Part shown: piece by piece, positions 43,694 through 51,071 of the stretch
How the letters are laid out: each line of letters opens with the position of its first letter
How positions within the stretch are numbered: position 1 is the first letter of the stretch
NCBI RefSeq assembly: GCF_014384805.1
Contig: NZ_JACRSS010000001.1
Span: 310,001 to 374,000 of the forward strand
Source of the DNA: Guopingia tenuis
Lineage (GTDB): Bacteria > Bacillota > Clostridia > Christensenellales > Christensenellaceae
DNA: 64,000 nt
Direction of reading: 5' to 3'
Program-made: the position numbers and the translations under genes
The notes under the pieces: model-generated
Database searches by the model: none
What the model was told of the DNA's origin: nothing
Seen by the model: only the letters and a program-made list of their open reading frames with translations

Positions 43694-44905
43694 TTATCCC
43701 TGAGATATTTGATCGTTTAATATCTTTGCTGCCCGCAGAAGAGCAATATCGTTGTTTTCTGCTGTACCTTCTTCCAGGTCTGCCTCGCTGATCGCTTCGT
43801 CCGGCGTGATTCCAACCCCCGTCAGCTTAGCTCCTGATGGCAGATAGTATTCGGCGGTAACCAGCTTTACCATATCCCCCGTGGAAGGAACCTGATAATA
43901 TGACGTCACGGCGGCCTTCCCAAACGTCTGTTCTCCCAAAATGGTCGCTCTTCCGCGATCCTGCAACGCTGCCGCAAATACTTCGGCAACACCGGCTGTT
44001 TCCCGATCCACAATGATGACGACAGGCTTGTCCCAGCTTACGGAATCTGTGGAATTCCAATTCGTTGCCTCTTTGTCTCGTCCCATAGAGCTGCAGATTT
44101 CCCCTGCCTCCAAGAAAGAATCCGCTACCTTGCATGCCTGGCTGATATTTCCGCCCGGCGTCCCGCGCAGGTCGATAATGATCCCCTTGGCCTTTTCATC
44201 TTCCATGGTTTCCAAAGCCTTTTGAAATTCATCAATGCTTGAATTACTAAACTCCGCAACGTTGATATAGCCGATTTCTTCATTCACCATATTGGTAAAT
44301 ACTACTTGCATATCCACGGACTTGCGAACCAACTCCAAATCCATCTCTTTTTCGCCAGAACGGGTGCGAATCGTTACTTTCGTACCGTCAATCCCCCGAA
44401 GGCGGCCCAGCGCCGTCTGTACCTCCATATACTGAGTATCACTGCCATCAATGGAAAGAATCAGATCCCCAGCAACAATATTGGCGTCATAGGCGGGCGT
44501 ATCGGCAAATACGCGGGTAACCCGCATATAATCCGTTGCTGCATCCCGCTCGAGCATCATACCCAGAGCGATAAAAGAACCTTCGCTATTTTCATCAAAG
44601 TTCTGGTAATCCTCTTCCGAATAGAAGGCCGAATATCCGTCATCCAGGCTGTCTACCACGCCCCGCAGCGATCCCTGCACCAGCGTATCTTCATCTACTT
44701 CGCGAATATAGTTCTCGCTTATAATATTTCGGATATCCTCCAGCTCGAAATATTTCATTAGAGCATTGTATTCTTCTCCTTTGAGGTAAATCTCCCCGCT
44801 CTCGATACTCTTTTTGGTGAAATAAAAGGTCACCAAGCTGGCAACTACAATCGCCGCCACGAGAACGACCAGAAGAATATAATACATCTTTTTTTTGCTA
44901 ATCAT
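43694..44905 (-). CDS. S41-family (CtpA) peptidase homologue lacking the catalytic serine
   Basis: A 403-residue membrane-anchored protein: helix at about 6-28, a helical region, PDZ domain (about 90-175, with ALGMMLERD...TRVFADTPAYDANIVAGDLILSIDG), then the S41 core (GYINVAEFSNSSIDEFQKAL; DLRGTPGGNISQACKVADSFL). In active CtpA proteins the motif xSxASxxE precedes AAALQDRGRA; here it reads DRETAGVAEVFAAALQD, so the residue aligned with Prc Ser430 is glycine (codon GGT). The dyad lysine in GEQTFGKAAV is kept. May be an inactive scaffold. Confidence 0.88.
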   Translation of the reverse strand: MISKKKMYYILLVVLVAAIVVASLVTFYFTKKSIESGEIYLKGEEYNALMKYFELEDIRNIISENYIREVDEDTLVQGSLRGVVDSLDDGYSAFYSEEDYQNFDENSEGSFIALGMMLERDAATDYMRVTRVFADTPAYDANIVAGDLILSIDGSDTQYMEVQTALGRLRGIDGTKVTIRTRSGEKEMDLELVRKSVDMQVVFTNMVNEEIGYINVAEFSNSSIDEFQKALETMEDEKAKGIIIDLRGTPGGNISQACKVADSFLEAGEICSSMGRDKEATNWNSTDSVSWDKPVVIIVDRETAGVAEVFAAALQDRGRATILGEQTFGKAAVTSYYQVPSTGDMVKLVTAEYYLPSGAKLTGVGITPDEAISEADLEEGTAENNDIALLRAAKILNDQISQG

Positions 44906-44967
44906 TCCGTTTCCTCTCTCCTTGTTCCTGTTCCGCCATACAACAAAGGAACCATAAAACTACTTGC

Positions 44968-45543
44968 TTATGAAAGATTCCGTTTTAAATAGAGACGCAG
45001 GCGGTCCATATCCCGGGCATATTCTTCCCGCAGAGACGGGCGGTATATGATGCTCGCCGGATGATACAGCGGAAATACCGGCGTCTGCGCCGCCTGGACT
45101 ATCCCATGACAGCTGCCAATGCGCATCTCTTCCCCCAACACCGCCTGCAAAGCGGTATTGCCCAGCGTCACAATGACTTTGGGCGCGACAGCGGAGATTT
45201 CCTCTTCCAGGCATCTCGCGCAGAGGGCAATTTCCTTTTTAGACGGCGGCCGGTTGGATTTTCGTCCCGATGCGCTAACGCGGTAAGGCCGGAATTTGAC
45301 CACATTCGTTATATAGAGCATCTCCCGGGCAATTCCCGTTGCGGAGAGAAACTCGTTCAAATTCCTTCCGGCTTTTCCCACAAAAGGCTCCCCGGCGGCC
45401 ACTTCTTCTGCTCCTGGCGCCTCGCCGATGAGAAGAACCTCCGCCTCGGGATTCCCCGCGCCAAAGACAAGCTCCTCCGGCTCATAGCCATGCTTTTGGA
45501 GGCTTTCCGTCCACTGCCGGTAAATCCCAGGTATTTTCTTCAT
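44968..45543 (-). CDS. type-4-like uracil-DNA glycosylase without the N-terminal Fe-S cysteines
   Basis: A 191-residue UDG-superfamily protein with motif A IGEAPGAEEVAAGEPFVGKAGRNLNEFL and motif B LYHPASIIYRP. The CxxC that starts family-4 enzymes is absent, and the third Fe-S cysteine (VKC in the neighbour) is VKF here; only two cysteines (LCARCLEEE) remain near the fourth position. So the 4Fe-4S cluster is probably lost. Start ATG with GAGGTG six bases upstream. It overlaps the preceding UDG gene by 62 bases. Confidence 0.82.
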   Translation of the reverse strand: MKKIPGIYRQWTESLQKHGYEPEELVFGAGNPEAEVLLIGEAPGAEEVAAGEPFVGKAGRNLNEFLSATGIAREMLYITNVVKFRPYRVSASGRKSNRPPSKKEIALCARCLEEEISAVAPKVIVTLGNTALQAVLGEEMRIGSCHGIVQAAQTPVFPLYHPASIIYRPSLREEYARDMDRLRLYLKRNLS

Positions 45544-46099
45544 TGTTCACCTCATCCAATATCCGCCGCACTGTTTTCAGATCACTCCACGCCTCCCGCT
45601 TCAAATCCGGATTCCGCAGCAGGGCAGAGGGATGATATGTAGGGATGATATAAAAGCCTGTCCGGTAAAAAACCTTGCCGTGCATGCGCATAATACCCGC
45701 TGTTTCATGGAGAATCTCCCTCATGGCAATCCGCCCCAAACATACGATGATTTTGGGATGGATGCGGCGCACCTGTTCGCGGAGATATCCGATGCACGCG
45801 GCCACTTCGTCCGGCTCCGGGTCCCGGTTTCCCGGTGGGCGGCATTTCACGACATTGGCGATGTACACTTCCTCCCGCTTTAGGCCGATGGCCGCCATCA
45901 TGTTATCCAAAAGCTGCCCCGCCTTTCCAACAAAAGGACGGCCCTGCTTGTCCTCCCATTCGCCGGGGCCTTCGCCCACGAAAAGCAGCGTCGCCCGGGG
46001 ATTCCCTTCGCCAAACACCACATGGGTCCGGGTTTCGCACAGGCGGCACTTATCGCATGCCCTGATATTTTCCTGTAACTGCGTCAGATTATCTGCCAT
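45482..46099 (-). CDS. family-4 uracil-DNA glycosylase (Fe-S)
   Basis: Excises uracil from DNA in base excision repair. The 205-residue protein has CDKCRLC at residues 15-21, GEGPGEWEDKQGRPFVGKAGQLLD, ANVVKCRPP (third cysteine), a fourth cysteine in ACIGYL, and the HPSALLRNP motif. This is the classical thermophile-type/clostridial enzyme. Its 3' end overlaps the start of a second UDG homologue. Confidence 0.93.
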   Translation of the reverse strand: MADNLTQLQENIRACDKCRLCETRTHVVFGEGNPRATLLFVGEGPGEWEDKQGRPFVGKAGQLLDNMMAAIGLKREEVYIANVVKCRPPGNRDPEPDEVAACIGYLREQVRRIHPKIIVCLGRIAMREILHETAGIMRMHGKVFYRTGFYIIPTYHPSALLRNPDLKREAWSDLKTVRRILDEVNNEENTWDLPAVDGKPPKAWL

Positions 46100-46144
46100 A
46101 TTTCCTCACCTATTGTTTTATTATATCGCATCCTGGCGCCGGGT

Positions 46145-46420
46145 TCAATGGAAAATCAGTTTAATTAACAAAAGCAGCAATACGCCCGGCAGCCCCAAAA
46201 CTCCTGCGATGACCGCATTCAATGGGTTCAGCGGGATCGTGACGCGGAAAATTCCGCCAATGAGGTTTAAAACAACAAGGAGAATGGCTCCCAAAACAGA
46301 GCTCAGGGAGAGCTTCAAAAGAAATTTCAGGGGGGCAAGCAAAAGCCAGCCGATGATATAGAGCAGCACCAATCCCAACGCAAAATATAAAACCATCATC
46401 GGATCCAACTGCAAGCCCAA
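46145..46420 (-). CDS. bofA: pro-sigma-K processing inhibitor BofA family protein
   Basis: A 91-residue membrane protein: three hydrophobic segments and the conserved GLLLPLK-type LLLAPLKFLLK, IGGIFRVTIPLNPLNAVIAGVLGLPGVLLLLLIKL in part. BofA restrains SpoIVFB until the forespore signals. I place the start at TTG 46420 because GGGAGG stands 8 bases before it. The ORF can be extended upstream through an in-frame GTG that overlaps that site. This SD lies in the 3' arm of a hairpin (46423-46474). Confidence 0.85.
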   Translation of the reverse strand: MGLQLDPMMVLYFALGLVLLYIIGWLLLAPLKFLLKLSLSSVLGAILLVVLNLIGGIFRVTIPLNPLNAVIAGVLGLPGVLLLLLIKLIFH

Positions 46421-46422
46421 TA

Positions 46423-46474
46423 AAAACACCTCCCGGAAGCTATACTTATTTGTATGCGCTCCAGGAGGTGTTTT
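46423..46474 (-). terminator. terminator-like hairpin containing the bofA ribosome binding site
   Basis: AAAACACCTCC (46423-46433) and GGAGGTGTTTT (46464-46474) form an 11-bp perfect stem, with TATAC/GTATG pairing inside. On the minus strand the 3' arm holds the GGGAGG used for bofA, followed by TTTTTATT. It could end transcription after DUF2508 or block bofA translation. Confidence 0.75.
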
Positions 46475-46486
46475 ATGTTTTTTTGC

Positions 46487-46693
46487 TTATTCGCCGTTTT
46501 CCCGTCTCTGCCGCAGCTTTTTCAGCATGTAGGTATAGCGGCGCTTTGCCGTTTCCAGGTCAAAGACCGCATATTCCACAAGATCCGGGTCGTCGGCACA
46601 TTCCAGATAGTTCTCCGCCGCCTTCCAATCTTCCAGAGCCTGCTGAATTTCGATTTCCAGCCGTTCATCCGCCGTCAACATGGTTCGCATCAT
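46487..46693 (-). CDS. DUF2508 (YaaL-like) protein
   Basis: A 68-residue acidic helical protein (LEIEIQQALEDWKAAENYLECADDPDLVEYAVFDLETAKRRYTYML). DUF2508 genes stand between recR and bofA in Firmicutes, as here. No known activity. RBS AGGTGA 12 bases before the ATG, inside a hairpin. Confidence 0.82.
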   Translation of the reverse strand: MMRTMLTADERLEIEIQQALEDWKAAENYLECADDPDLVEYAVFDLETAKRRYTYMLKKLRQRRENGE

Positions 46694-46696
46694 AGT

Positions 46697-46738
46697 AAAA
46701 AATCACCTGCAATTCTCTAAGATTGTAAGTGATTTTTT
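46697..46738 (-). terminator. hairpin containing the DUF2508 ribosome binding site
   Basis: AAAAAATCAC (46697-46706) pairs with GTGATTTTTT (46729-46738); inner CAAT/ATTG also pair. On the minus strand the 3' arm includes the AGGTGA site and runs into a T tract. Attenuator or terminator. Confidence 0.6.
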
Positions 46739-46769
46739 CCATAAACCTGTTTTCTTATACATGCAGCCG

Positions 46770-47366
46770 CTAAAACTGCCGCCGACCCTCGAGAGATTTC
46801 ATCAACGTGACCTCGTCGGTATATTCCAGCTCGCCGCCCACTGGAACGCCATGGGCAATGCGCGTCACCTTCACGTCAAAGGGCTCCATAAGCTTTGCAA
46901 TATATACGGCCGTCGCCTCGCCTTGAACATCCGGATTGGTCGCCAAAATGAGTTCCTTGATATTCCCTTCCTTTACGCGTCCAAGAAGCTCTTTTACGCG
47001 GATATCATCCGGCCCGACGCCATCCAGCGGGGATATTGTCCCCCCGAGGACATGATATACGCCGTGAAATTCCCGCACCCGCTCCAAAGCCATCACATCC
47101 CGCGCATCCTTCACGACACAGACCGTGCTCTGGTCACGCGTCGCGTCTTCACAGATGGAACATGTTTCGTGATCTGTCAAATTGCCGCAGATCCGGCAGT
47201 ATTTTACCGCCAGACGGGCCTTATACATATCCTGGGCAAACTGCTTGACCTCCTCCGGATCCATCTCAATGACGTGATAGGCCAGCCTTGCGGCGCTTTT
47301 CGGGCCAATCCCGGGGAGCTTGGCGAACCATTCCTGCAGCTTGTTCAGGGATTCAATGCTAAACAT
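46770..47366 (-). CDS. recR: recombination mediator protein RecR
   Basis: Acts with RecF/RecO in gap repair by loading RecA. The 198-residue protein has the HhH LPGIGPKSAARLAYHV, four-cysteine zinc motif CRICGNLTDHETCSIC, and Toprim domain with HVLGGTISPLDGVGPDDIR and TNPDVQGEATAVYI. Three bases after ybaB. Confidence 0.97.
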   Translation of the reverse strand: MFSIESLNKLQEWFAKLPGIGPKSAARLAYHVIEMDPEEVKQFAQDMYKARLAVKYCRICGNLTDHETCSICEDATRDQSTVCVVKDARDVMALERVREFHGVYHVLGGTISPLDGVGPDDIRVKELLGRVKEGNIKELILATNPDVQGEATAVYIAKLMEPFDVKVTRIAHGVPVGGELEYTDEVTLMKSLEGRRQF

Positions 47367-47369
47367 GTT

Positions 47370-47717
47370 TTAGAATAGGCCTCCCAGGTTCATGCCGCCG
47401 GTCACCTTGGCCATCTCGGTCTGGACCATCTCTTCCGCCTTTTCCAGCGCCTCGTTTACTGCCGCCAGAACGAGATCCTGCAGCATTTCCACATCATCCG
47501 GATCCACGGCCTCGGGCGCAATTTCAATGCTCTTCAGCACTTTCTTGCCCGTGACAACCACCTTCACAACGCCGCCGCCCGCCGATGTTTCCACTTCGCG
47601 CTCTTCCAGCTCTGCCTGCATCTTTGCGATATTCTGCTGCATCTGCTGGGCCTGCCGCATCATATTCTGCATATTCATTCCGCCCCCCATTCCAGGGAAG
47701 CCGCCGCGTTTTGCCAT
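47370..47717 (-). CDS. nucleoid-associated protein YbaB/EbfC
   Basis: A 115-residue DNA-binding dimer: methionine/glutamine-rich N-terminal helix (MQNMMRQAQQMQQNIAKMQAELEEREVE) and SAGGGVVKVVVTGKKVLKSIEI. Located between dnaX and recR, the standard arrangement. Confidence 0.95.
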   Translation of the reverse strand: MAKRGGFPGMGGGMNMQNMMRQAQQMQQNIAKMQAELEEREVETSAGGGVVKVVVTGKKVLKSIEIAPEAVDPDDVEMLQDLVLAAVNEALEKAEEMVQTEMAKVTGGMNLGGLF

Positions 47718-47740
47718 ATCTGTTAACCTCCAAATAGTTT

Positions 47741-49273
47741 CTAGTCTATTATATCAATGTTTTCCCGATCATACAACTGCATTCTTTGCTGTTCTTCCTC
47801 GGGAAAAACAAACTCGAAAACAACGCTGCCGCCCAGAATCTCTCCCGCGATCCGCTCCAGCTCTCCTTTGAATGAGCTCTGCTTCAGCATACGCAGCTTG
47901 GAGGCGTTTTGTGAGGTGAGAAACAGCCGCATTCCCTCCTGCTTTGCCAGTACAAGCTCATGGAGGAAGGGCTTGACCGCGGGCTCTGCGCTGCCGGCCT
48001 TTTTGATCTTATCCCAAAGCGCCTCCAGATCCGCCGAATCTGCCCCGGGAGCCGCCTCTTTCACCTCCGCGGGGCGCTTTTTCGGCTTCCCGGCCGGATT
48101 TTCTATGGGAGCCGGCGCGGCGGCCGGAGCAGAGCCCGGCCCCTGCAAGGCTGCCAGCGCCAGCTTTTTTTCCAGCTTTTCAATGCGCAGCTCCAGCGCC
48201 CCCACATCCGTCTCGCTTTCCGGCAGAAGAAGGCGCATAACCGCGGTTTCCAAAAGAATCTGCGGCCGCGCGGCGTATTTCATCTTATTCTGTGCCGCCG
48301 CCAAAATATCCAGGGCGCGCACAATATTCTTTTTTCCCCAATGCCCGGCAAGCTGCTGCAGCGTTTCACTGCGGCTGTCTCCCGTGACTGCAATATAGAG
48401 CATTTGCCGGATCGTATCGAGGATCTGGGAAACCAGCACATCCGGCTCGGTTCCGCTATCCAGCATTTGGGAGAGGGACACCAGCGCCGTTTTTTCATCA
48501 TAGTCGCCCAGCGCCTGCAAAAAGCCTGTTACCAGGCTCTGATCCGCAAAATTCAGCACCTCGCTGACCGTATCCAGGGTAATGTGTTCCGCCAGGGAAC
48601 AGCACTTATCCAAAATTGTGAGCGCATCCCGCAGGCCGCCCTCCGCCGCCCCGGCAATTTCCAAAAGCGCCTCTTCGTCGGCAGTTTTGGAGATGGCGTC
48701 CAGAACCTCCCGCATCCGTTTGACCATCGCCCGCTCGTCGATATGGCGGAAATCAAACCGCTGGCAGCGGGACAATACGGTTTTGGGCAGAGCGTTAAGC
48801 TCGGTTGTCGCTAAAATAAATACCACATGCCCCGGCGGCTCCTCCAACGTCTTTAAAAGAGCATTGAAAGCGCTGTCGCTCAGCATATGGACCTCATCGA
48901 TAATATAGACCTTATATTTCCCCTTGGCTGGCAGCAGTTTGACCTTATCCCGGATATCCCGGGCGTTATCCACGCTGTTGTTGGAAGCTGCATCCATTTC
49001 CACAATATCGATCATGCTGTCCTGCAATGCCTGCTTGCAGTTCTCGCATTCCAGGCAGGGTTCTCCGTCCTGAGGATTCAAACAGTTGAGCGCGCAGGCC
49101 AAAATTTTCGCCGTGCTGGTCTTCCCCGTCCCCCGGGGGCCGGAAAACAAGTATGCGTGGGAAACTTCCCCGCTTTTCACCTGGCTTTGCAGCACAGACG
49201 CAATGGCGTCCTGTCCCTTCAGGTCTGCAAACCGGCGGGGGCGAAATTCCCGATATAATGCCTTATATGCCAT
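47741..49273 (-). CDS. dnaX: DNA polymerase III subunit tau (gamma/tau)
   Basis: Clamp-loader ATPase. The 510-residue protein has LYREFRPRRFADLKGQ, Walker A GPRGTGKTS, zinc-binding CLNPQDGEPCLECENC, Walker B IIDEVHML and sensor RCQRFDFR. A Pro/Ala-rich linker (about 380-425) precedes the tau C-terminal domain. At codons 369-370 the phase GA-A AAA AAG creates the E. coli type slippery heptamer (48164-48170). A -1 shift would end at a TAA after about 51 codons, giving a gamma-like protein of about 421 residues. A promoter lies upstream. Confidence 0.95.
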   Translation of the reverse strand: MAYKALYREFRPRRFADLKGQDAIASVLQSQVKSGEVSHAYLFSGPRGTGKTSTAKILACALNCLNPQDGEPCLECENCKQALQDSMIDIVEMDAASNNSVDNARDIRDKVKLLPAKGKYKVYIIDEVHMLSDSAFNALLKTLEEPPGHVVFILATTELNALPKTVLSRCQRFDFRHIDERAMVKRMREVLDAISKTADEEALLEIAGAAEGGLRDALTILDKCCSLAEHITLDTVSEVLNFADQSLVTGFLQALGDYDEKTALVSLSQMLDSGTEPDVLVSQILDTIRQMLYIAVTGDSRSETLQQLAGHWGKKNIVRALDILAAAQNKMKYAARPQILLETAVMRLLLPESETDVGALELRIEKLEKKLALAALQGPGSAPAAAPAPIENPAGKPKKRPAEVKEAAPGADSADLEALWDKIKKAGSAEPAVKPFLHELVLAKQEGMRLFLTSQNASKLRMLKQSSFKGELERIAGEILGGSVVFEFVFPEEEQQRMQLYDRENIDIID

Positions 49274-49312
49274 AATTCTCCTTTGCCGTCCATCTATAAA
49301 GTATATAAATTT

Positions 49313-49341
49313 AGTATATCATTTTTATAAATGTTTCTCAA
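49313..49341 (-). promoter_or_regulatory. sigma-A promoter of the dnaX operon
   Basis: Minus strand TTGAGA, 17 bases, TATACT, about 40 bases before the dnaX ATG. Confidence 0.85.
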
Positions 49342-49344
49342 CAA

Positions 49345-49370
49345 AAAAGAGGAGCGATCGCTCCTCTTTT
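49345..49370 (-). terminator. terminator after the ribulokinase gene
   Basis: Perfect 26-base palindrome AAAAGAGGAGCG..CGCTCCTCTTTT, followed by T on the minus strand, immediately upstream of the dnaX promoter. Confidence 0.88.
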
Positions 49371-49392
49371 CCTGCCTCGCGGCCTTTTTTCG

Positions 49393-51051
49393 CTACTGCC
49401 GGCGCAAAGCCCGCAGCTTTTTCATCACATTGTTTTCCCCGCGTCCGAAATAGTCGTGCAGCTTTTTATATTCCGCAAACAGCTGCGCATAGATCGCCAC
49501 ATTTCCCGCCATGGGATGATATACCGTATCCTTGATTTTCCCCAGCTTCCGCGCCGCCTCATTGACATTTTTATAGCCCGTCAGCGCAGGATCAGCTGCC
49601 GCTATGCCGAGAATCGCGCTTCCCAAAGCCCCGGACTGGTCGCTTCCGGAAATTTTTATGGGCTTGTTGCAGATATCGGCATAAATCTGCATGGCCATGG
49701 CATTCTTGCTGGCAATTCCCCCGGCGGCATACAGTTCATGGATGGGGGCTCCCGCCGTTTCAAAGGCGTCAATAATCTGCCGGGTTCCAAAAGCTGTCGC
49801 CTCGATCAAAGCACGGTAGATTTCCTCGGGTTTAGTGCGGAGCGTCATGCCCAAAATCAGCCCCGAAAGGTCAAAATCCATGAGCACAGAGCGGACGCCG
49901 TTCCACCAGTCCAGCGCCAAAAGGCCGCTTTCTCCGGGTTTCAGCCGGGACGCTTTCTCCGTCAGCAGCACATGGGGGCTGATTCCCCGCTGTTCTGCCT
50001 CCTCTTTATAATCGCTGGGCAGGCAACGGTTCACAAACCAGGAGAAATGATCGCCCACACAGCTCTGGCCAGCCTCATAGCAGAAAGAACCCGGCAGCGC
50101 GCCGTCCTTCACAATTCCGCAGGTCCCCGGAACGCCGCGTTCCTCTGCCGAAAGCACCTCATGACAGGTGGACGTGCCCATAATCATGAGCATTTTCCCC
50201 GGGCCGTCGATCTGGCAGGCAGGAACCGACGCGATGGAATCCATGATCTCCACCGCCACCGGAGTTCCCTCCTTCAGTCCGGTCCAGTCCGCCATCGCCT
50301 TTGTCAGATATCCCGCGCAGGAATCGATGGGCCGGATATCCGTGGAGAGCTTGTCTTCCACCACATTTTCCAGCCGCGGATCCAGCGCCCGGAAAAATGC
50401 CTTGGAAGGATAGCCGGTATCATGGCGGTAAATCCCTTTAAAGCCGGCGTTGCAGGCGCTCCGCGCCTGGTGGCCGACGAGCTGCCATACCACCCAGTCT
50501 CCTGCCTCGAGAATCTGGTCGCAGGCATTGTAGACCCGGGGTTCCTCTTTGAGAATCTGCATGATCTTTGGAATCATCCATTCGCTGGAGATTTTTCCGC
50601 CATAGAGGGCCAGCCACTTTTCTCCCATGGCTTCCGCCTTAGCGTTCAATTCATCGGCGCAGTATTGGGCCGCATGATGCTTCCAAAGCTTCACATAGGC
50701 ATGGGGAGTATCCTCAAACCCCTCGGTCTTGCAGAGCGGCGTGCCGTCTGCCAGCGTGGGGAGAATCGTGCAGGAGGTAAAATCCACGCCGATCCCTACA
50801 ATATCCTCCGGCGATACCCCGGATTTTTGCAGAAGCTCGCCTATAGTCACCTGCAGGGCATCCAGATAATCCTGCGGGTCCTGCAGCGCCCAGCTGTCCC
50901 CCAGCCGTTTCCCGGAGGGCAGGCATTCATCCATTACCCCATGGGGATAGGCCATTTCGCTGACGCAGACTTCTTCCCCAGTCTGTATATTCAGCAGCAA
51001 GGCCCGCGCAGAAAGCGTTCCATAGTCAATTCCAATCGAATATTTTGCCAT
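49393..51051 (-). CDS. araB: ribulokinase-type FGGY carbohydrate kinase
   Basis: A 552-residue FGGY kinase with the AraB-type N-terminus YSIGIDYGTLSARALLL, IGVDFTSCTILP, AYVKLWKHHAAQ, KISSEWMIPKI, the nucleotide region MGTSTCH, and AGQSCVGDHFSWFV. AraB phosphorylates L- and D-ribulose and some other 2-ketopentoses. It sits directly downstream of fucI, whose isomerase can make D-ribulose (from D-arabinose) or L-fuculose. No araA, araD or fucA is nearby, so D-arabinose to D-ribulose-5-phosphate is the simplest reading. Confidence 0.85.
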   Translation of the reverse strand: MAKYSIGIDYGTLSARALLLNIQTGEEVCVSEMAYPHGVMDECLPSGKRLGDSWALQDPQDYLDALQVTIGELLQKSGVSPEDIVGIGVDFTSCTILPTLADGTPLCKTEGFEDTPHAYVKLWKHHAAQYCADELNAKAEAMGEKWLALYGGKISSEWMIPKIMQILKEEPRVYNACDQILEAGDWVVWQLVGHQARSACNAGFKGIYRHDTGYPSKAFFRALDPRLENVVEDKLSTDIRPIDSCAGYLTKAMADWTGLKEGTPVAVEIMDSIASVPACQIDGPGKMLMIMGTSTCHEVLSAEERGVPGTCGIVKDGALPGSFCYEAGQSCVGDHFSWFVNRCLPSDYKEEAEQRGISPHVLLTEKASRLKPGESGLLALDWWNGVRSVLMDFDLSGLILGMTLRTKPEEIYRALIEATAFGTRQIIDAFETAGAPIHELYAAGGIASKNAMAMQIYADICNKPIKISGSDQSGALGSAILGIAAADPALTGYKNVNEAARKLGKIKDTVYHPMAGNVAIYAQLFAEYKKLHDYFGRGENNVMKKLRALRRQ

Positions 51052-51071
51052 TTGTCCCTCCCCCGGCTCTT

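Noticed and set aside
49274..49392. search for SRP RNA or tRNA-Ser upstream of dnaX
   Set aside because: These often stand there in Firmicutes, but the gap contains only a promoter and a palindromic terminator.
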